Shown here piece after piece: positions 9,717 through 22,101 of a stretch of DNA of 64,000 nt. The notes beneath the pieces are model-generated. The model was not told where the DNA came from. It searched no databases and saw only the letters and a list, made by a program, of their open reading frames with translations. The DNA is from Hofstenia miamia (Eukaryota > Xenacoelomorpha > Acoela), in assembly GCA_004352715.1 (NCBI GenBank), contig SCFE01000073.1:1730422-1794421 (forward strand), read 5' to 3'. Both the position numbers and the translations under genes were made by a program. How positions within the stretch are numbered: the stretch's first letter is position 1; each line of letters opens with the position of its first letter.

Positions 9717-10813
9717 AATATCATCTTTGAGGTGAGCATATGAATCCACCCGAATTTTCTTTTGATTAAGTTTAATGTACAACAAATGCTCACTCTCAAT
9801 TTTTGCATACATGTCAGCCAAGAAATCGTTCAGCAAGTTGGCAAACCTCAGCAAATGATTTGAATTTGATTGCCGCACCATAATGTGAAATGCATAATAA
9901 TCAGATGCACTGACCTTTGTGGATGGATGATAACTGTCTGAAGTTGGATTATACTGTGGAATACTGATAGAATACCCATCTTGACTATAGCAGAAAATTA
10001 AAGGTATTGGAGAGCATCATAACACCTATGTGTTTCCACAATTCTTTTAAAAGTATTGTCACATGTAATGAAGCAATATATCTCGCTTGTCATGTTCTTG
10101 GTTTACTAAATGGACAGCCACCTTATTTGCAGCGGGTGCATTAAATCGTCGTTCATGCTCTCCAGCTGGAACTTTGTTTTATCGAAAGACAACTTTGTAA
10201 TCATTAGATGGTGTTTTTTCCATTGCATATTTTTTGCGTTTTACTAAATCATTGTGTCAGTGTAGCATTTCTTGGAGGGAAAAGACGATGTCAAGTTTTG
10301 TGTTCCCATGGACATTAATGACCTTTGCTTAGCTTGATCCTCCAAGTTGGGCATAAAATAAATCTGAACAAATTGAAAGTGAGGGTACTTGACATTGCCA
10401 TTTGAACAGCAAATTTCATCAGACTAACCTGAATACTTCATTGCATTGCAATATGAACAGATCTTATCTGTAATAGGCCCAATGGGTATACTTTTGTCTT
10501 CTGAGTAATCCAGACTTGGTTGATAGGAGAATGCCGAGTTAGTCCATTGAGATTTCCCTAGGAGAAGTTTTCTCTGCCAAGCATTCATTCTAATTTCTTG
10601 TTGTTGAGGTGTTTCCTGCTGCCTGGCAGCTGCTTGGCGCTGTTGGTCAGCTTGACGCCTGGTTGTTCGTTGTTGAAGTGTTTCCTGCTGCCTGACAGCT
10701 GCTTGGCGCTTTTGGTCAGATTGAAGCCTGGTTGTTAGTTGTTGAGGCGTTTCCTGCTGCCTGGCAGCTGCTTGGCACAGTCGGTCAGCAGATAGATAGT
10801 ATGATTCACTCAA
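9717..10813 (-). pseudogene. Helitron replication-helicase N-terminal region, decayed
   Basis: The minus-strand frame from 10813 carries three imperfect repeats built around RQQETPQQ. It then reads DYSEDKSIPIG and a CSYCNAMKYSG zinc-finger-like stretch before a stop at 10424. Past frameshifts, more pieces follow in order: FMPNLEDQAKQ (near 10350), a piece resembling RRYNAP, SIPQYNP (near 9955), and from 9881 the segment NHLLRFANLLNDFLADMYAK followed by SYAHLKD. The order and motifs fit the Helitron-like N-terminal domain upstream of the Rep and Pif1 helicase domains of animal Helitrons. The Rep catalytic motifs and helicase are absent; at about 9717 it runs directly into LINE sequence. Confidence 0.75.
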
Positions 10814-11568
10814 GGATTCTAGAGTAAAGGTAGGTTGTGATTGATATTCCCCATTTCTCCATTTTGGTAGCTAAAAAACTATATGGAATTGATATTTAGA
10901 TATCCATATTTATACTATGCATTATTAGTAGCACTATGGTGTTTTAAGAAAAATATACATATAGATACACATGTAAACATCATATTCAATTTTTTCTAAT
11001 CACAAAAAATGTGATATGAGTAGACAAAATCTTCTACTTACACTATAAGTGATTGTTGCATTTTGAAAACGTATTGAGAAGTTCATTAAGAAAATAATAT
11101 AACAATAACTTTAAGCGCTTAAAGACAAATTGTAAAGCAAGCTCCCATAAAAATGTTTGACATGGTTTTTTAGCATTATACTCGTGTTTTGCCCCTTTAT
11201 TCTTCCCTACACTTACCCTGCCGTAGCAGTAACACTGGTACCCGTAGCCGTTCTTATTTAGTCAAAGTGCTGGGCAATAAATTTAACTTGCCCTGCTAAC
11301 CAAAATTCTATCCGCTGCCACTGGCAACACACTGTTTGTAATTAGTTCCATCATAGTTATTGATTTTTATTAGCTTCTCAGTGTAATAAGGTGGCAATGT
11401 CGATCAATGTTTTTTGCATTAATAATTTATGGCTGAGTACTGTCAGTTTGAGGGATCATATGAATTGCATCATTATTGCCTACAAATTGAAAGCTTTATG
11501 TGTTTATTATCGCTTCTTAGTCTATCTAGAAATTTAGTTTACTTTTTACTAAAACTGTCAAATACACG

Positions 11569-11621
<53 letters not shown>

Positions 11622-12164
11622 GTTAAGACCTAATAAAATTATTATATAAATTAAACTAGATCAAGGATTTCTAAATATTTAGAACTCCTTGACTAGATTT
11701 AAAAAGTTTAGGATAACATTATATTTTGTATTGTAAAGCCTAGGACTTCGGGTCTTTTGCAATTCTAATTTTTCTGTTAATGTAGAATCAATTTAGGGTA
11801 ATCAATCCCAATTGGTTCTAGCTTCATATGTTAAAAATTTCCGAGCAATAGAACTTTTAGCTTTCTCGAAGTTTCTAGGATTTTGCCTGAACAGCTTTAC
11901 AAAAATTTCAACATTTTTTTATAGTTTAATAGTAGACAGTGCTCTAGTAAGCTTGATGCAACCATTGCGTTCAAAGAGTTGATGTTGCACTGGGTGTCAC
12001 CAAAATGGGATCAATTAAGAAAATATAAAAAACTCCAAATGTATAAGGCCAAATATTTTGACAATTAACACTTTGATTACCAAAATTCCTTTTTATTATT
12101 GTAGCTTGCATCTCATTTTAAATGCTGGAAATAGAATTTTTAAAAAATATTCAATATGGTTTGT
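10814..12164. other. no gene seen; TA microsatellite at 11571-11617
   Basis: Non-coding. It could include the 5' flank of the Helitron relic (just above 10813), but I see no Helitron terminal signal with confidence. A 47-bp TA run lies at about 11571-11617. Open frames here are short and TATA-derived. Confidence 0.5.
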
Positions 12165-12229
12165 CAGTGGCGCACCCAGCTTTTTCTATGAGGAGGGGAA
12201 CTATTACTATATATATATATATATATATG
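12165..12229 (+). repeat. short CAGTGGCGCACC repeat end plus TA run
   Basis: CAGTGGCGCACCCAGCTTTT at 12165 resembles the termini at 1126 and 47286. It runs into a TA microsatellite (about 12208-12229) that forms the 3' tail of the minus-strand LINE next to it. Confidence 0.4.
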
Positions 12230-12292
12230 CATTTTATAGCAAAATTTTCAAATGAATGTAGTGTATTATTGTCGCTAAGTAGGCATTGTCGG

Positions 12293-12781
12293 TTAAAAAG
12301 GAATGTTCGCAATTTCTTTCTGAATTTCTTGTAAATTTTTTTCAAATTTAATTTCTCTATTTAAGTTATTCCATAATCTAGTTGCTGTGTTGTTAAAACT
12401 ATTATAATGTTTATCCAAACATAAAAATGTTTGAGAACATTCATTTAGTTTACTATACTGTTTTAAAAACGAAATTGCGGCCTGGCCAAATTTTAATTTA
12501 AATAGTATTGTTAACATATGCATCTGAATTTGGTAATAAGGGGATAATATTTTGTATTTTAATCGGTAATCGGATGCATTGTCATGTTTTTGTGCAAAAT
12601 TGAGTGTTTTAAGGGACCAATTGAAGGTTTTAGACAGGAGAAGACGATGTTTTGAATTAATATTTGTAAAGAGGAATGAGCAATACTGAATGTGTGAAAG
12701 GCAGAGTGCATTTATTAATTGTTTGTGGTACGTATTTGAAATGATTCTGAGATGATAAAGGTACCTAACTCCAGAAGCCAC
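12293..12781 (-). pseudogene. LINE ORF2 C-terminal region
   Basis: About 160 residues. LCLSHIQYCSFLF near the start matches the conserved segment that follows the reverse-transcriptase core in CR1-like elements (normally SxLxYGxxxW). The end TATRLWNNLNREIK resembles the usual LWNxLP motif at the C-terminus. It continues the frame of ORF2 after a break near 12785. The protein end (about 12296) is followed within 70 bases by the TA tail, so the 3' UTR is very short. Confidence 0.75.
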
Positions 12782-13033
12782 TTTCTTAATTTTAGCCTTG
12801 AAGAATTGTTCGAAATGTATATCATTATCAATTTCAACACCTATATAGTTAATAGATTTGCTTTGCTTTATTGGTACATTACTTAATTTAAGTTTTATGT
12901 TTTTTGTGAGATTTCTGTTTGACTTAGGGGAGAAAATTATAAATTGTGTTTTTTCAATATTTACTTTTAATTGATTATTTGAGAAATATTTTGTTAAATT
13001 TTCGATGTCATATTGGATATTTTTAGTTGCATT

Positions 13034-13899
13034 AAAGGCATTTATATCAGTACTTATAAGACATGTATCATCTCCATATTGATAAATTTTACTGTTTTTT
13101 ACCTGTTAAGTTATTTCATTAACATAGATTGCAAATAGAATAGGTCCGAGAACTGTGCCCTGTGGAACCCCACGGTCCGTTATAATATATGTTGATTTTT
13201 TACCATTAAGTATAACTCTTTGCTGTCGATTTTTAAGGAAAGTCATTATTAAGTTAACACATTTGTTATCAAAGTTATATATTAATTTGTCCCTTAATAT
13301 GTCAAAATTCATTGAGTTAAAAGCTTTGCTCAATTCAAGGAGTGCAACACAACTACATTTGTTTAGGGTTAAATTAGATTTTATTTGTTCTGATATTGAT
13401 AAAATTGCATCTTGAGTGCTATAACCATTACGAAAACCAAATTGTTGTTTTTTTGAAAGAATATTTTCAGATATCAAATATGCATTTATTTGATTATTTA
13501 ATAATTTTTCGAATAGTTTACTAAAGGGGTGGCCAATGCAAATGGGCCTATAATTTTGTGCATTTAGAGTGTCGCCTTTTTATATATAGGGTTTATGTCA
13601 GATTTCTTAAATATATCCGGGAATTCATTATCAATAATGCATTGGTTAAATGCGAATAGTAGATGTTCACTAAAGATATGAAAATGACGTTTAATAATAA
13701 AGATTGGAAGATTATAGGATGCCGTTGATTTATTTGTNNNNNNNNNNNNNNNNNNNNNNNNNNNNNNNNNNNNNNNNNNNNNNNNNNNNNNNNNNNNNNN
13801 NNNNNNNNNNNNNNNNNNNNNNNNNNNNNNNNNNNNNNNNNNNNNNNNNNNNNNNNNNNNNNNNNNNNNNNNNNNNNNNNNNNNNATTGAAATTGCCAA
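13034..13899 (-). pseudogene. LINE ORF2 reverse-transcriptase core
   Basis: The fragment from 13899 includes NAQNYRP-like and FSKLFEKLLNN-like pieces (13480-13570) and, from 13477, QQFGFRNGYSTQDAIL. Motif A reads ALLELSKAFNSMNFDIL, where the usual catalytic aspartate before LSKAF is replaced by glutamate. RGVPQGTVLGPILFAIYVNE follows, and YQYGDDTCLIST near 13050-13085 is the catalytic box. A stop at about 13105 and a frame change near 13560 break it, and 147 N at 13739-13885 hide its beginning. Family assignment is firm; catalytic competence is not. Confidence 0.85.
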
Positions 13900-14299
13900 G
13901 TTCCTTAAATGTTACATTTAGGTAGTCTATTATTCTTGTTTTTTCTGTTGAAGTTTGGTTATCAATACTTAATTTATTAATATCAGTTGAAATTCCTTTA
14001 CTTTTTCCTAAAATTTTATGAATATATCGCCATTTTTCGTTTGTATTATTTAGTTTATTGAAGAACCTTTTTTGTTTTAAGGCAGATTTTTTATTTCTTA
14101 ATTGTTTAATAATCCTCTTTGATTTTTCGTAATTCGTCCAATTAGTTGTTGTCGGTTCTGTTTGAGCGAGATCAAAAAATTTTCTTTTAATACTTACTAG
14201 TTCATGTATGTCACTATCGTCAGCATTTGATATAGCAAACTTGCGCGCTTTTAGTTTTACTTTGCGGTACTTAATTGGTGCTGCTTTATTAAATGCATT

Positions 14300-15336
14300 T
14301 CAAATTTCTTTTGAAATATAATTAATCCTGCAAGATCTAGATTTTAATGTGTATATATAGTTGAACGATATATTTTTCAAAAGTGTTTCCATTATTTTGT
14401 CTGAATAATTTAGACAATCTCTTGCATAAATTATTTTAAATTTATTGGCTTTGGTAGTTATATTACTTATATATGTGCAAAGAGCATGGTCACTGAATGA
14501 TTCAAACATGAAGGATTTAAAAACTAAGTCGGAATTTGTTACGAAGTAATCAAATAAAATGTTATGTGATGTAGGACATTCAGTATTTACACAATGAAAA
14601 TCGTATGTTGCGCAAAATTCTTTTAACAATTTTTTTCAAGATTATTGAAATAATTTATATTAAAGTCACCAAATATATTTATAGAATAGTAGAGATCACT
14701 TATTTTGGACATTTCATTTGCCTTAAATTTTAAATAATCAATATGATAATTCTTATTGGGATTGTATGTGATATTAATCAGTTCTTTATGGCATTTATTT
14801 TCAAATTATATAATATCTATCCAGAGTGATTCAAATATATCGTGTTTTAATTCATAATCTAATTTTCATACTGGTTTTAAATATTTGGGAGCTATAATCA
14901 TGAGCCCGCCACCTTTACTTAATCGGTTTTTTATGAAAATGTCATAATAATGTCAGTCAGGATTAAGCAAATTAGGATCAGTGTTATTCTGTAACCAAGT
15001 TTCGGTAATAAAGAATATTGCGTTTTGTCCTATCTTATTTATTAAGTTTAGAAAATCGTTTCTGTTTGAATTGAGGTTTCTAACATTGAGATAAACAAAT
15101 TTATAGTTATTACAGTAGTTTTTTAGTTTATTTTCTATTTGCGATTCTTCTAGAATGGGTTCTGGGTTGAGTTTAATATCTCCTGAAAGAACTAATCTTA
15201 TGTAATAAAAATAGTTATTGAGGTGATTATGAAGAAGGGTACTGAATTTAACTGTGTATGCATAATATGTTAAATGTGGATGTTTTGAAGCATGTGGATG
15301 TGGATTTATATAATATAGAGGTACATTTTGTAACAT
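14300..15336 (-). pseudogene. LINE ORF2 endonuclease domain
   Basis: From 15336 the frame contains LVLSGDIKLNPEP, the conserved leader seen before the endonuclease of CR1-like elements. YLNVRNLNSNRNDF and FITETWLQ follow, the latter carrying the catalytic glutamate motif TETW. After a stop near 14950 the domain resumes; from 14629 it reads CPTSHNILFDYFVTNS and then SDHALCTY, the terminal SDH motif of apurinic-type endonucleases. Middle motifs are interrupted. It would nick the target DNA to prime reverse transcription. Confidence 0.8.
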
Positions 15337-15485
15337 TACATGGATAACTAAATAATAAAATTTACCTTTTTTCTGTACATTTTCATAATAATAGAGATGA
15401 AGGAGGCATCAGAAGAAGAATTGATTGGTGAAATTTGGGATTGGAAATGAAGAGTGAGAAATTAGGTGATTTTGGAAGACTCCTC

Positions 15486-16373
15486 TTAAGATGAAAGGGA
15501 TATGAGCAAAATTCCTTGACGAGATAATTGGATTCCATCACGAGCTAAGAGGTTGGAGTTGATATTTCGTGGTGAATTCAGAAAGCTTTTGAAGACTAGA
15601 ATAACATTGAATTTATTAGTAGAGAGACATGATAAGGCTTCATTAAATCTAGTGATGACATGATTCTTCTGTAGAGCAGAATGTTTACAGACTGGAGTAA
15701 TTTCTAGGAAATAGATGAACCGCGGAGTGAATTTTCGATGGATTAAAGATACAAGATGATCGATGTTCTTTTGAAATTGTTTGATGTCGGTAGATTTGAG
15801 TGCATTAATGAGTCCTGTATTTATGAAGACTGAGTTGATGTGCGTTGTAGGATAATTCTGGATAATCTGAGAGAGTTGATGAGAGTTGGGACTATGATAT
15901 GGGTGAATTGTTGTTGCTTGATTTGAAAAAAGATTGTGAGAACGGACATACTTCAAGATACTTTAATGATGAGAGAGGTAGTTCCGGGCTTGATAGATTT
16001 TACAGATAAAAGAGGCTTGAGATGAGTGTGTTGTTGACGAACATTTTGAGTTTGAGGCGAGCGAGTTTCTGGATGATATCATCTGAAAGATTCATATTGA
16101 TGAGGAGAAGGTGAAGGCGATCTGGAGTTTTTTTACATTAAGAGGAGTTTCTTCTGAGAATAGTGAATGAGTAGGACTAGTGGCAGAGGCTGATGTAGAA
16201 GTGAGAGAGTCTTTGGAAAGGAGCAGGAGAGCTTCAGCGGAGTTTTCTTTATTGAGACGTGAGAAGAGTTGATGAAGCAGCGCTTTCGTTTTGTCTTTTA
16301 TAAAAGCATTTGCCGCATCCAGGGACGTAGCACCAACAAAGAAAGCGAGACCCGACCATTTCTGGTGAGACAA
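15486..16373 (-). pseudogene. LINE ORF1 with SGNH/GDSL esterase-like domain
   Basis: Two minus-strand frames, 16373-16092 and 15956-15486. The second reads VFINTGLINALKSTDIKQF, then TPRFIYFLEITPV, and ends LARDGIQLSRQG. The spacing resembles the SGNH hydrolase fold found in ORF1 of CR1-type LINEs: the GxND-like block degraded to GLIN, and the DGxHLS block with the catalytic histidine replaced by glutamine. The first frame is serine- and alanine-rich and may be the N-terminus. With two catalytic positions changed, this copy would not be an active esterase. It lies directly upstream of ORF2 on the same strand. Confidence 0.6.
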
Positions 16374-18040
16374 TTTTTATAGTGGACGTTAGCATTTAGT
16401 GAAGTCAAAAACTCGAATATCTTACGTTGATGTAATTTAAGCTATGTGAAAAAATGGATTTGATGACTTCATGTGGTTTGTGAATATCTCAGATCCATCT
16501 CCAGGTATTAGCCAATAAGACACATTTTGAAAATGAAACCACTTCTTATATTTTGACAAATCTTTTGTCCAATATATTCCACAATGTTAATTTCAATGTA
16601 TGCATGATCCAGTATTATGGAAAACATAAGTGTGAGCAGTTTTGGTTTCAAAGCATGGTGTCGGAAGGCTCCCAATGGATACCAATGTTCACTTGAATTA
16701 TTCTAAGATATTAATTTACGCCAAGACAATTAGTTTAATCTGGTAGGGAACCACCTGACGCATCATTTAGATTATTGGATGAAATAGATTTGCAGCACCC
16801 ACATGGTAAATTGAAATTTATTATGACAACCTCTTCACCTCAATCCATCTCGTCAATGCACTGATGAAAAGAGGCCCATCAAACTGAACAATATATGGAC
16901 ATTTTATCCCAAAACGCTAATATAGAAATTCAGGAAACACTTTGAAAAAGGTAAGTTAAGACTATTTACTCATCAACTCAAAACTTACTCTTGAAATGCA
17001 GCAGTTAGTTTTTGAATGCTCCGTTTACATGTTACTTGTTGTCTATCATATGTTATTTCAACCAAAAAAGGGGAGACAAATCGAATTTGTCCCAACATCA
17101 ATTTATAAGGAATTCATATTCAATGAAAAAATGATGATTTTGAATTGCTTCATCATTATTGAATGTTACCATTAACAACTCATGCCCATTGTATCGTCAG
17201 AATTATGCTGATAAAAAGCCATCATTTTCAAATTTCCACAAGATATAACAACTACACAATATGTCACTGAATGCTTAGCAGTTGGTTGACTTTCTAAGGG
17301 TTCCCATTTAGCAACCAGAATAATAAATAATTTTCAGATATATGGCTATTACTATTGCCATTATAAGCCCACACAAAAGAAAAAAGAAACAGCAATTTAC
17401 TGATGAGTATATTAAACTCATTCCATAACCACTCGTTGAAAATGGAAATATGAAATTTGTGTATAATACTTCAACAAAATATCATGAATCACTCCCTCTA
17501 ATAACAAATGGCATACTTATGCATTTTAGCAAACTGTTTATTTGTTTCTATACATAACCTTCTCTTGGACAACGGAAAAGTATATTCATAACTTGCAGTT
17601 CTTTCAGAACTGTGCAGCTCCCTTTGTTGTTCGAACGTACGGAGGGCACCACATGGTTCCTATTTTTGATGCAGTTCATTAGCTTCTGATCTCCACAAGG
17701 AGTTCATACAAAACTGCGTCAGTAGCTTGGAAATCCCTGAATGTTGTTGCACCGAATTATATTATATTTACCATTTGCTCATTGATCCATGATAGCTTGG
17801 GTTATTCCTGTACTATGTTACTTTATCAACCAATCTTTTGTTCCAACAATTCCTCTGGTAATCTTGCTATACCTGGTCTGCATATTTGGAACAGTATTTG
17901 GGGTTTATCTGTACTTCCACAACCTATGAAATTTTCAGGTTTGCCTTTTCAGTTGTTCAATTAATTAAAATTTGTGTATATTATTGGCCACTATGAGGCC
18001 ATTTTGGTTTATAGCAGAGTAGTATTATTACCATTATTGT
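16374..18040. other. no gene seen
   Basis: AT-rich sequence without recognised coding signatures. The 60-codon frame at 17782-17964 has no motif. I find no terminal repeat or tail that would define a transposon here. Confidence 0.45.
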
Positions 18041-18059
18041 CTCATTCCTTTTCACTGTT

Positions 18060-18180
18060 CATGCTGGTGTGACTTTCAGCTCAGGAAACTAACCAATTTC
18101 CAAGGAGTCATAGTGGTTGCTCCTGGACTCTAGTTGTTCATTCATTACACAAAATTTAATTTAAGATTTGTTAGCTCTCT
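18060..18180 (-). repeat. fragment of the R4/Dong-like LINE 3' end
   Basis: About 75 bases starting CATGCTGGTGTGACTTTCAG match 41492-41565, which is the reverse-transcriptase C-terminus and 3' end of the LINE at 41.5-43.1 kb (CATGCTGGTATCCCTCTCAG there). The matching order of sequence shows a second, degraded copy in the same orientation. Confidence 0.6.
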
Positions 18181-18626
18181 AGTGGATGAATTAGTAGCAT
18201 AGGCATGGCTCTCTTAACTGAAAGCCTTGAACCCATACACATGACAGTTTTTACTGGAGGCCGACGCATTAAATCAGCAATAACTGTTTCATGACAGTAA
18301 TACTATTAATATATTAAATATAATACTTCAATTCTGTAGATTAGAGAGAAATGAACAAAACTTAAACAAAAATAACAAAAGTACAATGTCTAGCCTAGTT
18401 TTAAAACCTTTTGAGATGGCTCTTTCAGCGACCTTGGCAGTCTCAAAGCACTGCTATTATTTAGAAAAATGTTGCATAATGATCGAATCTGTGCCAATGA
18501 AATATCAAACATATACACGCAGAGCATTGTCATGTATTACCAATACACGATATTCTACACGAAAATCATGATAACGATACATGAAAGTAACGGTATATGA
18601 AAAAATAAAAATACTACACGAAAATC

Positions 18627-18992
18627 ATGTATACTACACGAAATTGTGTATCAGTATTTTGGTGGGGTCGTGCTGAGCCTCAATTACACAATTTGAGGGC
18701 AATTTGTACTCAGCTAATAACAAATTATAAGGATTCTGAATTCAGAATAGTTACCGATGTTCTGAAAAATTCGACTCAAATAAACGAAGCACTGACTGTG
18801 TGTGATAGAAGCATTCTGAGACTTTGTGATATTGAAACACAAGAATTGTCCAAATTATGTGAAATTTTAGAGTATCTCAGGGATGCAACCGATCTTCTAC
18901 AAACTGCTACGATCAATATCCACCAAGTCACTCAGGAGCTCTTTGGACATCGAGAAAGCTGTAAAACTAGCCTTTGCTTTCAGACAGTTTAA
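18627..18992 (+). pseudogene. possible hAT transposase fragment
   Basis: A 121-codon open frame with SKLCEILEYLRDATDLLQTA (near 18850-18908). It resembles the helical segment following the catalytic region in hAT/ZBED-type transposases (pattern LcexLexLxxATxxLs). No zinc finger, no catalytic box and no hAT dimerisation domain are visible, and the frame ends with a stop soon after. Assignment is tentative. It sits between two fragments of the same LINE (18060-18180 and 19100-19310), so it may belong to an insertion that split that LINE. Confidence 0.35.
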
Positions 18993-19099
18993 CCAATAAA
19001 CGATTTTCTAATTTCAATTTCTTTTTTTACAGAAAAGGTGTTAATTAATGTGTTTTTTTGGATAATTAACATATTAACAATTGAAATTATAATTAACAG

Positions 19100-19310
19100 A
19101 CAATTTAACAGCCTTACTTTCTACATTCATTTCCTTTGGTATTGTACCACTACTACATCTGGCCTCCATGGTTCTATCCTCTTGCTAGTCTGTATGTTAA
19201 ATGTATAGTTCTTCAGTATATATCTTAATCTTCTGATCTTTTACGTTGATTCTCTGGTTTTATTCAGACTTAGAGCTTCTGCTTCTGAACTTGCTCTACA
19301 CTTAGTAGTC
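19100..19310 (-). repeat. fragment of the R4/Dong-like LINE, inner part
   Basis: CTTACTTTCTACATTCATTT and, further on, ACATCTGGCCTCCATGGTTC match 41750-41860 in the LINE at 41.5 kb, in the same orientation as the fragment at 18060-18180. Ends within 30 bases of the Polinton-type element that starts at 19338. Confidence 0.55.
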
Positions 19311-19337
19311 ATTTCCCTCCTTTATGCCTTGTCAGAC

Positions 19338-20118
19338 TAGCTAAGTAGTATACATAAGGCATTGGAGGTTCCACAAACTGACATTTTGACCTCTAGTGAT
19401 TCACGGATATTGGAGGAGTGTTTTTAGTGACTCACCGCTTGATTGACAACTCACTAATAGGTTTTCAGTGACGTCACATACTTGACTAATGCATTTTTTG
19501 ACGGGTTGGGGTTGTTTTTTGACAGGTGAGGGTAACTCGCAAAGTGCTTTTTGACAACTATCGCTAATTGGTTTTTTAATTGATTTTATGGTGATTCATG
19601 TTAGGGCCAATTTTACACTGTTTTGGTATGACTAATTTCATTTTTCGCTTTTGTGATTTTCTATTGCTGGCTAATTTTACAACCCTTTGTGGGATAGGTA
19701 CACATAATATTACAAACTAATTTTCCATTACATGTAAAAACACAGAACGCAATGACAAAGCACGCATATCAAATTTTCCATAATTTCAAAAGCTTACACA
19801 TACAATGTAATTTGGGAAAACTTTCAAATCCGTATATTAAATGTAGAAATTAAACTTAAAGGCGTAATACATAATAAAACCAACCTATACTTTCGGAAAG
19901 AGCAAAACATGGGTTATGTATAAAACCGAAATTCGCCTCCTAAAAATGCTGCATGCAATCTTATTTATTAATATAAATTATAGATACATTTTTCAAATAT
20001 AATTATACACGTTTGCAGATTGTTACATCTTTTACCAACTTTTATATGGCTAACTTTTCTTTACACTCTCTTTTGGTTTATTTGATTTTTTTGGGTTGTA
20101 CACATTTGGTGACTGATT
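19338..20118 (+). repeat. left terminal inverted repeat of the gene-less element
   Basis: Pairs with 24119-24923; the coordinate sum is 44261 at the outer end and 44237 at the inner end, so one 24-bp indel separates the arms. Similarity stops at the GACTGATTC near 20110-20118. Confidence 0.85.
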
Positions 20119-21177
20119 CCAAAGGAATCTCGCACAAAAATTTTTTTGCTAAAATTGCAAAGCAATTTCAACAAAAAAGCGTTCGTCACATTTGTTAAGA
20201 TTGATTGACAGGTGATAATTGATTAGTCATAGCCCCTTGTTAATTCATGGATAATATAAGAGAGGGCGTGGTTACAGAGTGCAGTTATTCGCGCATCATA
20301 TGATCAATCTATGAATAATTTTAGAATTTACATGTGTACGTGTTGGAGAATTCATTATATAAGTTAGGAGGACCTACATAATTCGACTTATAAGGGAAGG
20401 CGAAAAAATTCCCCTGGTAAACAAAAAAAACGCTGCTCAATTTTACGGAGATTGTATATTAATTTATTCAAAAGTGTAAATCATTTTATATTTCAACAAA
20501 TGATTATCATGCTAACTTTGTTTAATTAATTTAAATATTTGATTAAGTAGATTGTGCCATTAGCTGAAATAGTCTATTTATTTATTCGTTAAAGAAATTT
20601 GTACAAAAACGACATGTTCTAGTTTCCATGGGGATATTATAATCGCCAAACAACATATTTCAAGTAAGCAATTTAAACAAAGATTTATGTAAAAATAAAG
20701 AGAAAATTGGGAAAAAATATTCAGCAAATAATTAATGAAATAATATTACATTTTAAAGTTCTTTTGTTCTATTTAAATGAATCATTTACCAATGACGTTG
20801 CATGTTTTTTAGAAAACGTTGCTTCTTTGAATGACATTAGAGATGGATTAGAATGATGATTATTCTGGCGAAATATAATGAAGGCTCAGTCAATATCATC
20901 TGTCTTTATATGTAACCATGTAGTTGATATTTCATATCAGAGTACATGAACTATATGTTTTACAATAGCATTCGCTACTATTTATTTTAGCAGACTGCTA
21001 TGGAATCAGTGAAACGTTTTCGCTTTTTTCTTTATATATTATACATATTGATTTTTGCTATATTTTAATATTTTGTTTAATAACATCCACTCTAAATTTT
21101 AGATTTATGGAAATTGTAGTCTAATTAACTTAACATGTTAAAAGATTCGTGAAACCTTGAGTGGATGGATTCTATTG
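20119..21177. other. interior of the gene-less element, no gene seen
   Basis: AT-rich, many stops in all frames. I see no Polinton gene remnants. Confidence 0.5.
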
Positions 21178-22101
21178 AATTTCATTTAAATGCTAAAATC
21201 GTGATTGCACGGGATTTAAAGTTGGATGCAAGTTGACTTGACACATTAGAGATTGAAGACGCCCTGGTTTGATCTTGCTTTAACACCAATGCGAGCGAGT
21301 TTGGTAACACCTCCAACCACAAGAGAATATAACAGATGGGTAAGCTACATATACTTTTTCAATATTTTATCATATATATTCAACTTTGTAATTTTTTTAC
21401 ACCTTTTTTGTTTTTAAACAATGTTTTGCATCGGTGTTTTATTTGGTTAAATATATTGATGGTTTTTAATCTTTTTATATTGTATGTGTTTGTAATAATT
21501 CATTTCCCAGCATATGTCTATAAACATTTTTCGTATTCCCTCTTCCAGCGTTTTTGCATTTCCTCTTCTGGCGTATACGTTTTTTTGGGATGAGTGATGT
21601 TATGTATTACCGGTTTTTGCAAGGAATTGGCTACTCTGNTGAATTTCATTTAAATGCTAAAATCGTGATTGCACGGGATTTAAAGTTGGATGCAAGTTGA
21701 CTTGACACATTAGAGATTGAAGACGCCCTGGTTTGATCTTGCTTTAACACCAATGCGAGCGAGTTTGGTAACACCTCCAACCACAAGAGAATATAACAGA
21801 TGGGTAAGCTACATATACTTTTTCAATATTTTATCATATATATTCAACTTTGTAATTTTTTTACACCTTTTTTGTTTTTAAACAATGTTTTGCATCGGTG
21901 TTTTATTTGGTTAAATATATTGATGGTTTTTAATCTTTTTATATTGTATGTGTTTGTAATAATTCATTTCCCAGCATATGTCTATAAACATTTTTCGTAT
22001 TCCCTCTTCCAGCGTTTTTGCATTTCCTCTTCTGGCGTATACGTTTTTTCGGGATGAGTGATGTTATGTATTACCGGTTTTTGCAAGGAATTGGCTACTC
22101 T
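21178..22101. repeat. 461-bp direct duplication split by a single n
   Basis: 21178-21638 is repeated at 21640-22100, with one obvious difference (TTTGGG versus TTCGGG near the end of the shared frame). The n at 21639 sits exactly at the junction. This is the signature of two contig ends carrying the same sequence that were abutted without merging. I therefore do not regard it as a genuine tandem duplication. Each copy contains an exon-like module, including TTAACACCAATGCGAGCGAG, which recurs elsewhere. Confidence 0.85.

Larger units (their letters stand above)
12230..16373 (-). mobile_element. CR1/L2-type non-LTR retrotransposon, nearly full length
   Basis: Minus-strand element of about 4.1 kb. 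In order from its 5' side (16373) it shows an ORF1 with an esterase-like domain, an apurinic-type endonuclease, a reverse transcriptase, a C-terminal tail and a TA-rich microsatellite at its 3' end (12208-12229). That order and the simple-repeat tail fit the CR1/L2 branch of the Jockey group. Multiple frameshifts and a 147-N gap (13739-13885) leave it inactive as assembled. Some frameshifts might be sequencing errors, because motif order and length are well preserved. Confidence 0.85.
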
